Shown here: positions 33,633 to 42,929 of the stretch, piece after piece
Layout of the letters: the number at the start of each line of letters is the position of its first letter
How positions within the stretch are numbered: the stretch's first letter is position 1
DNA from: an uncultured Enhydrobacter sp.
Lineage (GTDB): Bacteria; Pseudomonadota; Gammaproteobacteria; Pseudomonadales; Moraxellaceae
Direction: 5' to 3'
Assembly: GCA_946222995.1 (NCBI GenBank)
Contig: CAMIOS010000009.1
Location: 1 to 64,000, forward strand
DNA length: 64,000 bases
Notes under the pieces: model-generated
What the model saw: the letters and a program-made list of their open reading frames with translations, nothing else
What the model was told of the DNA's origin: nothing
The model's database searches: none
Program-made: the position numbers and the translations under genes

Positions 33633-35894
33633 ATGTTCCAAAAAGTATGTATTATCGGCTTAGGACTGATCGGGGCAAGTCTGGCACAAGCCGTGCTTGA
33701 CCACCATCTCGCCCGCCAAATCGTCGCCTGTGACTTTCACCAAGCCAGCCTAGATATTGCCTTACAAGACGGCTTAATCGTAAAAGGCTCAACCGTCCTT
33801 GCCGAGGTACTAACCGACTGTGATTTAATCGTGATTGCCGTGCCTGTCAAGGCGGTGTTACCGATTTTTCGCCAACTTGCCACCGCCCAACAACAAAACA
33901 TGCTAGCGGATAACTGTATTATTACCGATGTGTGTAGCACCAAGCAAAACATCATCGAAGCGGCTCACCAAGCTTGCATTGATATCGGCATTGCTGATTT
34001 TAATTTTGTCCCCGCCCATCCCATCGCCGGGGCGGAAAATTCGGGCGTACAGGCTCGAGATGGCAACTTGTTTAACCATCGCCACATTATTATTTGCCCC
34101 GAGCCAACGACGCAACGTGATGCTGTTACTAAAATCACCGCACTTTGGCAAGCCATCGGGGCAGAAGTCAGTGAAATGTCGCCTGCCGACCATGACCGAG
34201 TGCTAGCCCATACCAGTCATTTACCGCATTTATTGGCGTTTAATCTGGTCACCCAACTTGCCAATCACAATGATAACTTGAATATCTTTCGCTATGCGGC
34301 AGGCGGATTTCGGGATTTTAGCCGGATTGCCGCCAGCGACCCGACCATGTGGCACGATATTTTTTTGGCAAATAAAACCGCCATTTTACAAGCCATTGAT
34401 GACTATGAATGCCATTTAACCCAATTAAAAAATTTAATCATTCAGGATAACTCACCGCAAATCATTGCCCAACTGACCGAAGCCCGCCATGCTCGCCGTC
34501 ACTTTGGACATATGCTCAATAACCACCAATACGCCAAACAAATGGAACTGACCGCTATGAAACAAACCTATATTATCGCCCCATCGACCACCTTTACCGG
34601 CACCCACACCGTCGCAGGGGATAAATCCATCTCGCATCGCTCAATTATGTTTGGTAGCCTTGCCAATGGCGTGACCACGGTGACAGGCTTTTTAGAGGGG
34701 GAGGATGCGTTATCGACCTTACAAGCCTTTGTCGATATGGGTGTAAAAATCGAGCGTGATGGCGATAAGGTGGTGATTCATGGCGTGGGGTTGCATGGCT
34801 TAAAAGCCCCCAAAGCCCCGCTGTATATGGGCAACTCAGGCACCAGTATGCGGTTATTATCGGGGATTTTATCCGCTCAAAAATTCGACAGCGTGATGAC
34901 AGGCGATGCCAGTCTATCCAAACGACCGATGGAGCGTGTCGCCAAACCCTTACGGAAAATGGGCGCAAAAGTGCAAACCACGGGCGAAAAAGGCACGCCA
35001 CCGGTGAGTATTACCGGTAATCAAACCTTAAAAGGGATTACTTACGATATGCCAATGGCGTCCGCGCAAGTCAAATCTTGCTTATTGTTGGCGGGACTGT
35101 GGGCAGAAGGTACAACCACGATTTCCGAGCCAGAAGTCACCCGTGACCACACCGAGCGTATGCTCACCGCTTTTGGTTATCCCGTCAGCAAAGATGGTAA
35201 TAAAATCAGCGTAACAGGGGGCGGTGAATTGACCGCTTGCGACATTGCGGTGCCGGCGGACATTTCAAGTGCGGCGTTTTTTATGGTGGCAGGGGCGATT
35301 GCCAAGCAAGGCGACGTTACCATTAAACAAGTCGGCATTAATCCCACCCGCACAGGCGTGATTGATATTTTAAAACTGATGGGCGCAGCTATCAGCTTAC
35401 ACAATGAAAACGTGGTCGGCGGTGAGCCGGTCGCTGACGTGGTAGTAAAATCGTCTAAACTAAAAGGTATCACCATTCCCGAACACCTTGTCCCGCTGGC
35501 GATTGATGAATTTCCTGTGTTGTTTATCGCGGCAAGTTGTGCTACGGGCAAAACCGTCCTACATGGGGCGGCAGAATTGCGGGTAAAAGAATCTGACCGT
35601 ATTCAAGTCATGGCGGATGGGCTAAAAACCTTGGACATTGAGTGTACGGTACTGGATGATGGCATTGAGATTATCGGAAAGGGCGACTTAGCCCAAAATG
35701 GGCAGCCCGTATTTGGCGGCGGTGAAATTGAATGTCACCACGACCATCGCATTGCGATGAGCTTTACTGTGGCAAGCCTGCGGGCAAGTGATACCATTAC
35801 CATTCATGGTACCGAAACGGTGAATACCAGTTTTCCAAACTTTGCCCAACTTGTCAATAAAGCGGGATTAAATGTGAAAGTAGAAACCGCTTAA
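33633..35894 (+). CDS. tyrA-aroA: Fused prephenate dehydrogenase and 3-phosphoshikimate 1-carboxyvinyltransferase
   Basis: 753-residue fusion. Residues 1-290 form a TyrA-type dehydrogenase: NAD fold IGLGLIGASLAQAV (7-20), HPIAGAENSG and HDRVLAHTSHLPHLLAFNL, with prephenate or arogenate as substrate in tyrosine synthesis. From Met309 onward lies EPSP synthase (AroA), the sixth step of the shikimate pathway: AGDKSISHRS, MGNSGTSMRLL, GDASLSKRPM, TRDHTERML, NPTRTGVID and ELRVKESDRI. The AroA half resembles the class II group in its SISHRS and TRDHTE motifs but keeps Gly in NSGTS. Such fusions are known in Pseudomonas and Acinetobacter. No ribosome site is obvious before the ATG. Confidence 0.95.
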   Translation: MFQKVCIIGLGLIGASLAQAVLDHHLARQIVACDFHQASLDIALQDGLIVKGSTVLAEVLTDCDLIVIAVPVKAVLPIFRQLATAQQQNMLADNCIITDVCSTKQNIIEAAHQACIDIGIADFNFVPAHPIAGAENSGVQARDGNLFNHRHIIICPEPTTQRDAVTKITALWQAIGAEVSEMSPADHDRVLAHTSHLPHLLAFNLVTQLANHNDNLNIFRYAAGGFRDFSRIAASDPTMWHDIFLANKTAILQAIDDYECHLTQLKNLIIQDNSPQIIAQLTEARHARRHFGHMLNNHQYAKQMELTAMKQTYIIAPSTTFTGTHTVAGDKSISHRSIMFGSLANGVTTVTGFLEGEDALSTLQAFVDMGVKIERDGDKVVIHGVGLHGLKAPKAPLYMGNSGTSMRLLSGILSAQKFDSVMTGDASLSKRPMERVAKPLRKMGAKVQTTGEKGTPPVSITGNQTLKGITYDMPMASAQVKSCLLLAGLWAEGTTTISEPEVTRDHTERMLTAFGYPVSKDGNKISVTGGGELTACDIAVPADISSAAFFMVAGAIAKQGDVTIKQVGINPTRTGVIDILKLMGAAISLHNENVVGGEPVADVVVKSSKLKGITIPEHLVPLAIDEFPVLFIAASCATGKTVLHGAAELRVKESDRIQVMADGLKTLDIECTVLDDGIEIIGKGDLAQNGQPVFGGGEIECHHDHRIAMSFTVASLRASDTITIHGTETVNTSFPNFAQLVNKAGLNVKVETA

Positions 35895-36042
35895 TGGATT
35901 ATTCCACGTTCAAATATCATCCGAATTATAGAATTTTTATTGGAACATTTATCTGATAATGGGGATTTAGTGGGCTGTCTATTTATTTGTATAAATGGTG
36001 GTAAACATCGTTGACACATAGACGCCAGTTGAAAAATAAGAA

Positions 36043-37002
36043 ATGAATAAGCAAAATACCGAAATCACTACGATAAATAGCGAACTGCCGACAAGGGCGG
36101 TGGATATCAGTGACCACGAAAGACCTAACGTTGTGACCACACCCAAAGGTATCGTCACTGCCTTAACCGCCTTTTTGATTTGGGGATTTTTTCCGCTGTA
36201 TTTTAAATTGCTCAAAAATTATGACGCCACTGAGATCATCGGGCATCGTATTATTTGGACATTTTTTACCATTTTGGCAATTTTAGTTATTACCAAACAG
36301 TGGCAATGGCTGACCACCATCAAACAAAATCCCAAATGGCTCCTATTTACCGCCATCTCGGGGGCAATTATCTCGATTAACTGGCTGGTATATGTGTGGG
36401 CGGTTAACCATAACCAAATTTTAGAAGCAAGTCTTGGCTACTACATCGGGCCTTTGATGGGAATTTTGCTGTCGCTTGTGGTGTTAAAAGAGCGATTACG
36501 CCCGTTACAATGGCTTGCCGTTCTACTTGCTGCCATTGGCGTGGCCATACAACTTGTGATGCTTGGTAAATTGCCGTGGGTATCGCTGCTGCTTGCCAGT
36601 AGTTTTTCGGTGTATGGGCTAATGCATCGCCACACGCCACTTAATGCATTGTCAGCGATGTTTATCGAAACCGCGATTTTGGTGCCTGTATTTCTCGCTT
36701 GGTTTGCCATGCACGATGTGGCAAGTAGCCACTTGGCGTTTTGGGCGTCGCCTTCGATTTTTTTGTTGATGTTGGCAGGTCCGATTACTTTGATACCGCT
36801 ACTCATGTTTAATAAAGCCACCAAAATGGTCAACTATAGCTTGTTAAGCTTTATGAATTATTTGACCCCCTCGATGATTTTTTTATTGGCGATCTGGTTG
36901 TATCATGAGCGGTTTAATATTAGTAAAATGGTGACGTTCGCCTTTATTTGGACAGGCTTGGCTTTTTTTAGCTATGATTTGATAAAAAATCGCAAAAATT
37001 AG
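36043..37002 (+). CDS. rarD: RarD-type EamA-family transporter
   Basis: 319 residues: a polar N-terminus of about 35 residues, then ten hydrophobic segments of the drug/metabolite transporter superfamily. RarD-typical segments are GIVTALTAFLIWGFFPLYFKLL, EIIGHRIIWTFF, INWLVYVWAVNHNQILEASLGYYIGPL and PLLMFNKATKMVNYSLL. RarD proteins move unknown substrates, likely amino acids or small metabolites. It has no operon partner; tyrA-aroA ends 148 bases upstream. Confidence 0.88.
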   Translation: MNKQNTEITTINSELPTRAVDISDHERPNVVTTPKGIVTALTAFLIWGFFPLYFKLLKNYDATEIIGHRIIWTFFTILAILVITKQWQWLTTIKQNPKWLLFTAISGAIISINWLVYVWAVNHNQILEASLGYYIGPLMGILLSLVVLKERLRPLQWLAVLLAAIGVAIQLVMLGKLPWVSLLLASSFSVYGLMHRHTPLNALSAMFIETAILVPVFLAWFAMHDVASSHLAFWASPSIFLLMLAGPITLIPLLMFNKATKMVNYSLLSFMNYLTPSMIFLLAIWLYHERFNISKMVTFAFIWTGLAFFSYDLIKNRKN

Positions 37003-37051
37003 GAATTTATAACCCATAATAAAGGTAACACATAATCAGAGTGAGAACCCT

Positions 37052-37498
37052 ATGACCATGCACGAATCGTTATACTCGGCTGCCGATGCGTTGGCAAAAG
37101 TGAGTAACCGCCCCACGCCTGCAACCTTGACAGGCAATTCGACGGATACCGTATTTATTAAAGGGTTAAAAGTCGATGCGGTGATTGGCGTATTTGAATG
37201 GGAACAACAGATTACCCAACCGCTCATCTTTGATATTGAAATGGTTGGCTGTCAATACCAAGCCTCGCAAACCGATGATATTAAAGACGCCATAAACTAC
37301 AAAAGCGTGAGTGAGCGGGTGGCAGAAGTGAGCATCGCTAACAAAGTTGCCTTGCTAGAGCGTTTGGCTCAATTGGTAGCGACCATGATTTTGACCGAAT
37401 TTGCCCCCGAAAAAGTGACAGTCACCATTCATAAACCCACCGCCATCAAAGAAGCGGACAGCGTGGGGGTAAAAATTACCCGTTTTTTACAAAACTAA
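37052..37498 (+). CDS. folB: Dihydroneopterin aldolase
   Basis: Folate pathway: 7,8-dihydroneopterin to 6-hydroxymethyl-dihydropterin plus glycolaldehyde. After about 30 extra N-terminal residues the core begins at DTVFIKGLKVDAVIGVFEWEQ, with the substrate-binding Glu. It continues through NYKSVSERVAEV and the catalytic Lys in VTIHKPTAIKEADSVGV. 148 residues; E. coli FolB is about 122. ATG2 (MHESLYS) is an alternative start. The neighbouring folK-like gene begins 42 bases downstream, consistent with a folBK unit. Confidence 0.92.
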   Translation: MTMHESLYSAADALAKVSNRPTPATLTGNSTDTVFIKGLKVDAVIGVFEWEQQITQPLIFDIEMVGCQYQASQTDDIKDAINYKSVSERVAEVSIANKVALLERLAQLVATMILTEFAPEKVTVTIHKPTAIKEADSVGVKITRFLQN

Positions 37499-37540
37499 TG
37501 AAAAATGGGATATATAAAAATAGCCTAAGCAAATATTTTT

Positions 37541-38095
37541 ATGCAAATTGAAAAGCACATGCCACAGCCCAGCCATTTATTGATACAAGCCTGTATATTA
37601 TCGCTCGCCAGTAATCAACAGCCTACCAAAAATTTAGCAATTGCTCGGCAACAGCTAAGTAGGCTTGGAAATATTTATGTCAGCTCAACCTCAGTCAGCC
37701 CAAGTGATGCCAAGCAATTGGCAACTTGTCACGCCTCATCCTATATTGATTATCATAACCAAGTCGCTTTTTGGGTATTACATCAAGCCACCAGTTATTT
37801 GGATGTGGTTCAACTTACCAAAGCCATTGAACAACAAGCCAATCGTGGACAATTTGCCAAGCCATTGGTGACACTAGATATCGATATTATTGCGATTCAG
37901 CCCGTCAGCTTGGACACTATTGACGATCTTAATCAAAAGCTCATCGATGAAAAAGGACAGGCGTTTATCAAGTTGGATAAAGCCGTCAATTGGTTTGGCG
38001 TGGCACGACGATTTCCATTACCAAGCTACGATAAAGCAGGATTGGCAAATTTAGCCCGCACCCAACCATTAGAGTTTTTGGCTGACTTCATTTAA
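37541..38095 (+). CDS. folK: Degenerate HPPK-like protein (FolK position)
   Basis: 184 residues with the outline of hydroxymethyldihydropterin pyrophosphokinase: ILSLASNQQPTKNLAIARQQL matches the N-terminal strand-helix (normally LGSN), YHNQVAFW the central strand and LDIDII (112-117) the metal-binding aspartates. The loop that normally reads RWGPRTLDLDI is replaced by FAKPLVTLDIDI, so the conserved catalytic arginines and Trp are not visible. The C-terminal part does not resemble standard FolK. It could be a diverged active HPPK of this lineage or an inactive relative. Position after folB is the main support. Confidence 0.65.
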   Translation: MQIEKHMPQPSHLLIQACILSLASNQQPTKNLAIARQQLSRLGNIYVSSTSVSPSDAKQLATCHASSYIDYHNQVAFWVLHQATSYLDVVQLTKAIEQQANRGQFAKPLVTLDIDIIAIQPVSLDTIDDLNQKLIDEKGQAFIKLDKAVNWFGVARRFPLPSYDKAGLANLARTQPLEFLADFI

Positions 38096-38110
38096 AAAGT
38101 AGTCAAAAAA

Positions 38111-39853
38111 TCACTCCTCACACCCACCGATTCCCAATTTTTTCATGCGATAGCGTAATGAGCGAAAGGTCGTATTTAGTAATTTAGCCGCTTGGGTTTT
38201 ATTGCCGCCGCTTTGATTAAGCGCCGCCATGATAAGCTGGCGTTCTTGATTCAGTAAATACCCTTCTAAGCCTTCAGACGGTAAATGGGTAAGATTGGGC
38301 GCGGCAACCAGTGTGGATGGAGTATTGCAGATATGCGGCGCTGGGGTTGGGGTAGGTGACATGATATTAGCCGACATCGGTGGCAGAGTCTGGATGATAT
38401 TGTCGTTTTGCTTGGGCTTTGCAACAGTGATACTAGGCTTGATGGTGATGTTGGCATCAAAATTTCCCGTGCCGTATGCCGAAGCGTTGATGGTTTTTTG
38501 GCCAGATGGTCCAAGGGTGCTATGTAGGGTAGTGGCTGTCATCACCTTGTTTTGTTTAGCTGGCTCACTAGAAACAGGCAAAATTGGCAAATCTTCGCCG
38601 TTTTGAGGTGGCTGGTCTAATAGGCCGGCATCAGTGTCAATAACGAGCTGTGGATAAGTAGAGTGTAAACCATCCGATGCAAGGGTATGATTTGCATTGG
38701 GCTGTAAGTTAAGATGCGGTGCGTCAATCTGCAAGCCATCTGACAATGTGATTGCTCGCTCCAAAATATTACGCAATTCGCGAACATTCCCCGAATACGA
38801 ATGGCTTAAGAGGGCTTGTTTGGCAATTTTGGTCAATTCGGGCGTGTGTTCAAGCCCCCAATCTTTGGCAATCAATTGCAAAAAATGCTCGGCAAGCATC
38901 GGCACATCATCACGGCGGTCATTAAGGCTGGGAAGTTTGACCTCGATGACATCGATACGGTAGTACAAATCTTGGCGAAATTCGCCTTTTTCAACCAATT
39001 TTGCTAAATCTTTGTGCGTGGCAGATAACAGACGAACATCCACGGCAATTTCTTGCGTGCTACCAATCGGGCGTATCTTTTTTTCCTGAATGGCTCGTAG
39101 TAGTTTGACTTGCATGGGTAACGGCAAATCCGCCACCTCGTCCAAAAATAACGTACCGCCATTGGCTTGTTGAAACAAGCCTTCCTTATCGGATGTTGCC
39201 CCTGTAAAGCTGCCCTTTTTGTGCCCAAAAAACTCACTTTCCATCAGCTCTGAGGGTATCGCCCCACAGTTAACCGGCACAAAACTTGCCGAGCTTCTTG
39301 GGCTTAATTGATGAATCAGCTTGGCAACCACCTCTTTTCCTGTTCCAGATTCGCCCCACAAAAAAACTGGCGCTTGGCTGCGGGCGAGTTTTTGGATGGT
39401 TGCTTTGAGTTGTAAAATCGCAGGGGACTGACCGATCAGCGTGTCGGCAAACAAGTCGGGCGTTTCTTCGGTTTGTTGCTCTTGGGCATCATGAGCCACT
39501 TTGATAGCATTTTCCACCAGTTGACGCAAGCGTGGCAATTCAAGCGGTTTATTGACAAAATCAAAAGCACCAAGCTTCAAAGCCTCAATCGCCAAGTCCA
39601 TACTGCCATGCGCGGTAATCACCGCAACCGGCGTGGCAGGGTAGGTTTTGGCAATCAGTTTGACAATATCTAAACCCGAGCCATCAGGCAGGCGTAAGTC
39701 GGTCAAGCAAAAATCAAAGCTGTGCTGTGCCAAAAAATTAACGGCTGTTGCGTAATCATAAGCCACCATTGACTCAATCTGCATCCGCTTTAACGTCATC
39801 TGCATTAGGCGGCATAAATCGACTTCATCATCAATGATTAACGCTTTTGGCAT
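38111..39853 (-). CDS. pilR: Sigma-54-dependent response regulator, PilR-like
   Basis: 580-residue NtrC-family activator. Receiver domain 1-120 with the phosphoacceptor Asp in DFCLTDLRLPDG (about 53). AAA+ domain about 150-390 with Walker A GESGTGKE, sigma-54-contact loop GSFTGA, Walker B GGTLFLDEVADLP and an R-finger region. C-terminal Fis-type helix-turn-helix ending TTFRSLRYRMKKLG, a sequence typical of PilR, the type IV pilin regulator. About 135 low-complexity residues separate the ATPase and the DNA-binding domain, making it about 130 longer than Pseudomonas PilR. No pilS-like sensor kinase gene lies upstream; the next gene is on the opposite strand. Confidence 0.85.
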   Translation of the reverse strand: MPKALIIDDEVDLCRLMQMTLKRMQIESMVAYDYATAVNFLAQHSFDFCLTDLRLPDGSGLDIVKLIAKTYPATPVAVITAHGSMDLAIEALKLGAFDFVNKPLELPRLRQLVENAIKVAHDAQEQQTEETPDLFADTLIGQSPAILQLKATIQKLARSQAPVFLWGESGTGKEVVAKLIHQLSPRSSASFVPVNCGAIPSELMESEFFGHKKGSFTGATSDKEGLFQQANGGTLFLDEVADLPLPMQVKLLRAIQEKKIRPIGSTQEIAVDVRLLSATHKDLAKLVEKGEFRQDLYYRIDVIEVKLPSLNDRRDDVPMLAEHFLQLIAKDWGLEHTPELTKIAKQALLSHSYSGNVRELRNILERAITLSDGLQIDAPHLNLQPNANHTLASDGLHSTYPQLVIDTDAGLLDQPPQNGEDLPILPVSSEPAKQNKVMTATTLHSTLGPSGQKTINASAYGTGNFDANITIKPSITVAKPKQNDNIIQTLPPMSANIMSPTPTPAPHICNTPSTLVAAPNLTHLPSEGLEGYLLNQERQLIMAALNQSGGNKTQAAKLLNTTFRSLRYRMKKLGIGGCEE

Positions 39854-39908
39854 GGCTTTTCCTTTATCATAGCAAACAAGTGTTTGAATATATAAAAACT
39901 AAGCTAAA

Positions 39909-39937
39909 ATTATAGCATAGACTGACCGCTTTCATCA
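39909..39937 (-). promoter_or_regulatory. Promoter of the PilR-like gene
   Basis: On the minus strand TGCTATAAT (39917-39909) is a perfect extended -10 element, with a CTGATG-like -35 17 bases upstream. The leader would be about 50 bases, and AAGGAAAAGCC precedes the ATG. Confidence 0.55.
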
Positions 39938-40115
39938 GGCTATTCGCCACTGTAATGGGGCGTTTTATCCACGCTTGGCCAAACTTCACTCACCAAATTT
40001 GGCTAAGTATCCAACCATAAATATTTCGACAAAGCTATTAAAGCGCTTTATGATAAATGGCTGATTTAAACCAGCTTAATATAATAAGTCAGCGTGATTA
40101 ATGATAGGATACCGC

Positions 40116-41177
40116 ATGTTAAAACTTACTTTTTTGGGCACATCGGCGGGTATGCCGACCAAACAACGCAACGTCACCGCCTTAGCCGTCTCGCTTATCA
40201 ATCCGCAAAGCAAAGCTAAAAACACGCCATGGGTGTTAATCGATTGTGGCGAAGGGACACAGCAGCAGATTTTGCATACGCCGTTATCGCTGTCAAACCT
40301 TGAAATGATTTGTATCACCCATGTGCATGGTGACCATTGCTATGGTCTACCTGGGCTGTTATCAAGTATGGGTATGAGTCGGCGTACCGCACCGCTTAAA
40401 ATCATAGCCCCGCAAGCGATTGGTAAACTGCTAGATACACTCACCATCACCACCGAATTGTTTTTTCCGTATCCGATAGCGTTTATTGCCTTAGAGTCGC
40501 TAAAGAAAGAACAGGGGTTTGAAACAATCAGCGTGTCATTTAACGCCAATCACCACCTTACGATTGAGCCAATAAGTTTATCGCATCGTGTGCCAAGCCA
40601 TGCCTTCAAAATTTGCCAAACGATTGATAGCGTGGAATTGCTGACCGATAAATTGCGGGCAATTGGTCTTGCCCCAAGTCCGCTGTGGGGCAAATTGCAA
40701 AGTGGCGAAAACATTACCCTTGAAACAGGCGAAACGTTATTGGCAAACGATTTTATTGTGCATCAACACGAGCAAACTGCCATCATTGTAGGTGGCGATA
40801 ATGATACGCCAAGTTTGCTTAAGCCCTTTGTTCACGATGTCGGGTTGTTGGTACATGAGGCAACATATACGCATGACATCGCCGAAAAGGTGAAAAGCAA
40901 AACCGACGGCTTTGATCCCCAACACAGTACCGCAAGGCAAGTGGCAGAATTCGCCGAGGCGGCGGGTGTACCCAACATTATCTTGACGCATTTTAGCGGA
41001 CGCTATCAGCCATTTGAAAATATGGACGATAAAACGCCCAATATGGGACATATCCGAGCGGAAGTCGAGCAATTTTATCGAGGCAATTGCTGGCTTGCCA
41101 AGGATTTTGAGGTATTTGAAGTCCGGCAAGATGTAGTTAACCAATCAAACCATAGTCAACAAAACGCTTCATGTTAA
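40116..41177 (+). CDS. rnz: Ribonuclease Z (tRNase Z)
   Basis: Zinc endonuclease that trims tRNA 3 prime ends. It is a metallo-beta-lactamase fold of about 353 residues. FLGTSAGMPTKQRNV at the N-terminus, the zinc motif THVHGDHCYGLPGLL (HxHxDH), VHEATYTHD and the late TARQVAEFAEAAGV and LTHFSGRY are all conserved. AGGAT five bases before ATG 40116 fixes the start; an ATG 15 bases earlier lacks a site. The terminator hairpin overlaps the last codons. Confidence 0.93.
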   Translation: MLKLTFLGTSAGMPTKQRNVTALAVSLINPQSKAKNTPWVLIDCGEGTQQQILHTPLSLSNLEMICITHVHGDHCYGLPGLLSSMGMSRRTAPLKIIAPQAIGKLLDTLTITTELFFPYPIAFIALESLKKEQGFETISVSFNANHHLTIEPISLSHRVPSHAFKICQTIDSVELLTDKLRAIGLAPSPLWGKLQSGENITLETGETLLANDFIVHQHEQTAIIVGGDNDTPSLLKPFVHDVGLLVHEATYTHDIAEKVKSKTDGFDPQHSTARQVAEFAEAAGVPNIILTHFSGRYQPFENMDDKTPNMGHIRAEVEQFYRGNCWLAKDFEVFEVRQDVVNQSNHSQQNASC

Positions 41178-41187
41178 GCGTTTTTTT
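41161..41187 (+). terminator. Terminator overlapping the 3 prime end of rnz
   Basis: AAAACGCTT (41161-41169) pairs with AAGCGTTTT (41176-41184), followed by further T residues. The left arm and loop are rnz coding sequence including the stop codon. Confidence 0.75.
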
Positions 41188-41414
41188 ATATAAAAATAAA
41201 ATTCATCAATAAAAAATAAGTTATAACTTTTTGTAAACTTACCAGTCACAGAGACTTTTTTCAAAATTCGTTAGGCTTAGGCATAATAAATTTTCGTTAT
41301 GGTAAATATTTAGTCATTTAGCTATTTTATAACACGATGATAAATTGTTGAAATCTTAACATTCACTAAAAGTTTGGGATTGTCACTTTAGTTAGGCAAT
41401 TACAAGGAGTATCT

Positions 41415-42536
41415 ATGCAAATCGGTGTCCCAAAAGACAATGCCATGTATGAAAAACGGATTGCCATCACACCCGATACGATTAAAAAATTGATTAAACT
41501 TGGGCATAACGTGGTGGTTGAGCGTGGGGCAGGGCAAGGCGCATTTATTTTTGATGCGGCACTTGAACAAGCCGGCGCTAAGATTGTGGAAAATGCTATC
41601 ACAGGTAGCGATGTGGTATTGACGGTGAATAGTTTGCCTGTCGAGCAGATAGTGCAACTAAAACCAAATGCCATTGTTATCGGTATGATGAATCCCTATC
41701 GTAACGCGCATTTGGCCGATTATGCCAAGCAACAGGCGAGTGTGTATGCAATGGAATTATTGCCGCGTACGCTTTCAAGGGCACAAAATATGGATGTACT
41801 GTCGTCACAAGCCAATTTAGCGGGTTATAAAGCCGTGATCTTAGCAGCGAATGAATATGGGCGTCCCTTTCCCATGTTTATGACCTCGGCAGGCACAGTG
41901 AAGCCTGCGCGTGTGGTGATTTTGGGCGTGGGGGTTGCGGGCTTGCAGGCGATTGCGACCGCTCGGCGGTTGGGGGCGGTGGTTGAGGCGAGTGATTTAC
42001 GCCCCAGTGTGCGTGACCAAGTGGAGTCGGTAGGCGGTAAATGGCTTGATGTGCCTATGTCCGAGGAAGAAAAAGCCAAAGCAAAATCGACAGGCGGCTA
42101 TGCGTGGACACCGTCTGAGCAATATATTCAAGACCAAGCTGCCGTGGTGGATAAAGCGGTGAGTCAAGCCGATATCGTGATTACCACCGCGCAGGTGCCA
42201 GGACGCAATGCTCCACGTCTAATTCACCAAGCGACCATTGACAAAATGAAGTCGGGCTCGGTGATTTTAGATATGGCGGTCGAAACGGGTGGTAATGTTG
42301 AAGGCTCGGTGGTGGGTCAACATATCGTCACGCCCAACGGTGTGACCATTATGGGAACACCCAATATTCCTTCCACCTTGGCGGCTCAGTCATCGGCTTT
42401 ATATGCCAATAATTTATACAACTTCTTTGCCACCTTGGTTGATGAAAATAAAGCATTTGCGTTAAACCCAGACGATGAAATTCAAAAAGCCTTGCTGGTT
42501 ACTCACCAAGGGCAGGTATTGTTAGCCAGTCGCTAA
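41415..42536 (+). CDS. pntAA: NAD(P) transhydrogenase subunit alpha, soluble part (PntAA)
   Basis: NAD(H)-binding domain I of proton-translocating transhydrogenase, which uses the proton gradient to make NADPH. 373 residues, like alanine dehydrogenase/PNT proteins. VPKDNAMYEKRIAITPDTIKKL at the N-terminus, VILGVGVAGLQAIATARRLG (nucleotide fold, about 170-190) and VILDMAVETGGNVEGS are diagnostic. The alpha subunit is split in two here: no membrane helices are in this part, which end up in pntAB 39 bases downstream. CAAGGAG precedes the ATG. Confidence 0.95.
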   Translation: MQIGVPKDNAMYEKRIAITPDTIKKLIKLGHNVVVERGAGQGAFIFDAALEQAGAKIVENAITGSDVVLTVNSLPVEQIVQLKPNAIVIGMMNPYRNAHLADYAKQQASVYAMELLPRTLSRAQNMDVLSSQANLAGYKAVILAANEYGRPFPMFMTSAGTVKPARVVILGVGVAGLQAIATARRLGAVVEASDLRPSVRDQVESVGGKWLDVPMSEEEKAKAKSTGGYAWTPSEQYIQDQAAVVDKAVSQADIVITTAQVPGRNAPRLIHQATIDKMKSGSVILDMAVETGGNVEGSVVGQHIVTPNGVTIMGTPNIPSTLAAQSSALYANNLYNFFATLVDENKAFALNPDDEIQKALLVTHQGQVLLASR

Positions 42537-42575
42537 CCTAATTTTCATTTACCTTGTTAAAAGTTAGGAGATTTT

Positions 42576-42929
42576 ATGTTGTTGACAATTTTAGCGACTG
42601 CGACAGCAGCGACGCCATTTGTGGCAATTTTTAGCATTTTTATTATGGCAATTTTCGTGGGTTATTATGTGGTGTGGGGCGTGACACCTGCCTTACATAC
42701 GCCATTAATGGCGGTTACCAATGCATTGTCTAGTATCGTGATTGTCGGTGCGATGCTGCAGACAGTGACCATTGAGGGTCATTTATTCACGCCTACCAGC
42801 TTGTTGGGGGCATTTGCGGTATTTTTAGCCAGTATCAATATTTTTGGTGGCTTTGCTGTGACTGAGCGAATGCTTGCCATGTTTAAATCCAAGGATAAAT
42901 CAAAAGCCAAAAGCCAAGGAGACGCTTGA
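42576..42929 (+). CDS. pntAB: NAD(P) transhydrogenase subunit alpha, membrane part (PntAB)
   Basis: 117 residues with four hydrophobic helices: an N-terminal helix, GYYVVWGVTPALHTPLMAVTNA, SIVIVGAMLQ, and FLASINIFGGFAVTERML. This corresponds to the membrane end of PntA in E. coli and forms part of the proton channel with PntB. TTAGGAG lies before the ATG. Its stop overlaps the pntB start by four bases (ATGA), implying coupled translation. Confidence 0.93.
   Translation: MLLTILATATAATPFVAIFSIFIMAIFVGYYVVWGVTPALHTPLMAVTNALSSIVIVGAMLQTVTIEGHLFTPTSLLGAFAVFLASINIFGGFAVTERMLAMFKSKDKSKAKSQGDA

Noticed and set aside
34645..35001. 118-codon minus-strand frame opposite aroA
   Set aside because: Antisense shadow of conserved EPSP synthase coding sequence.
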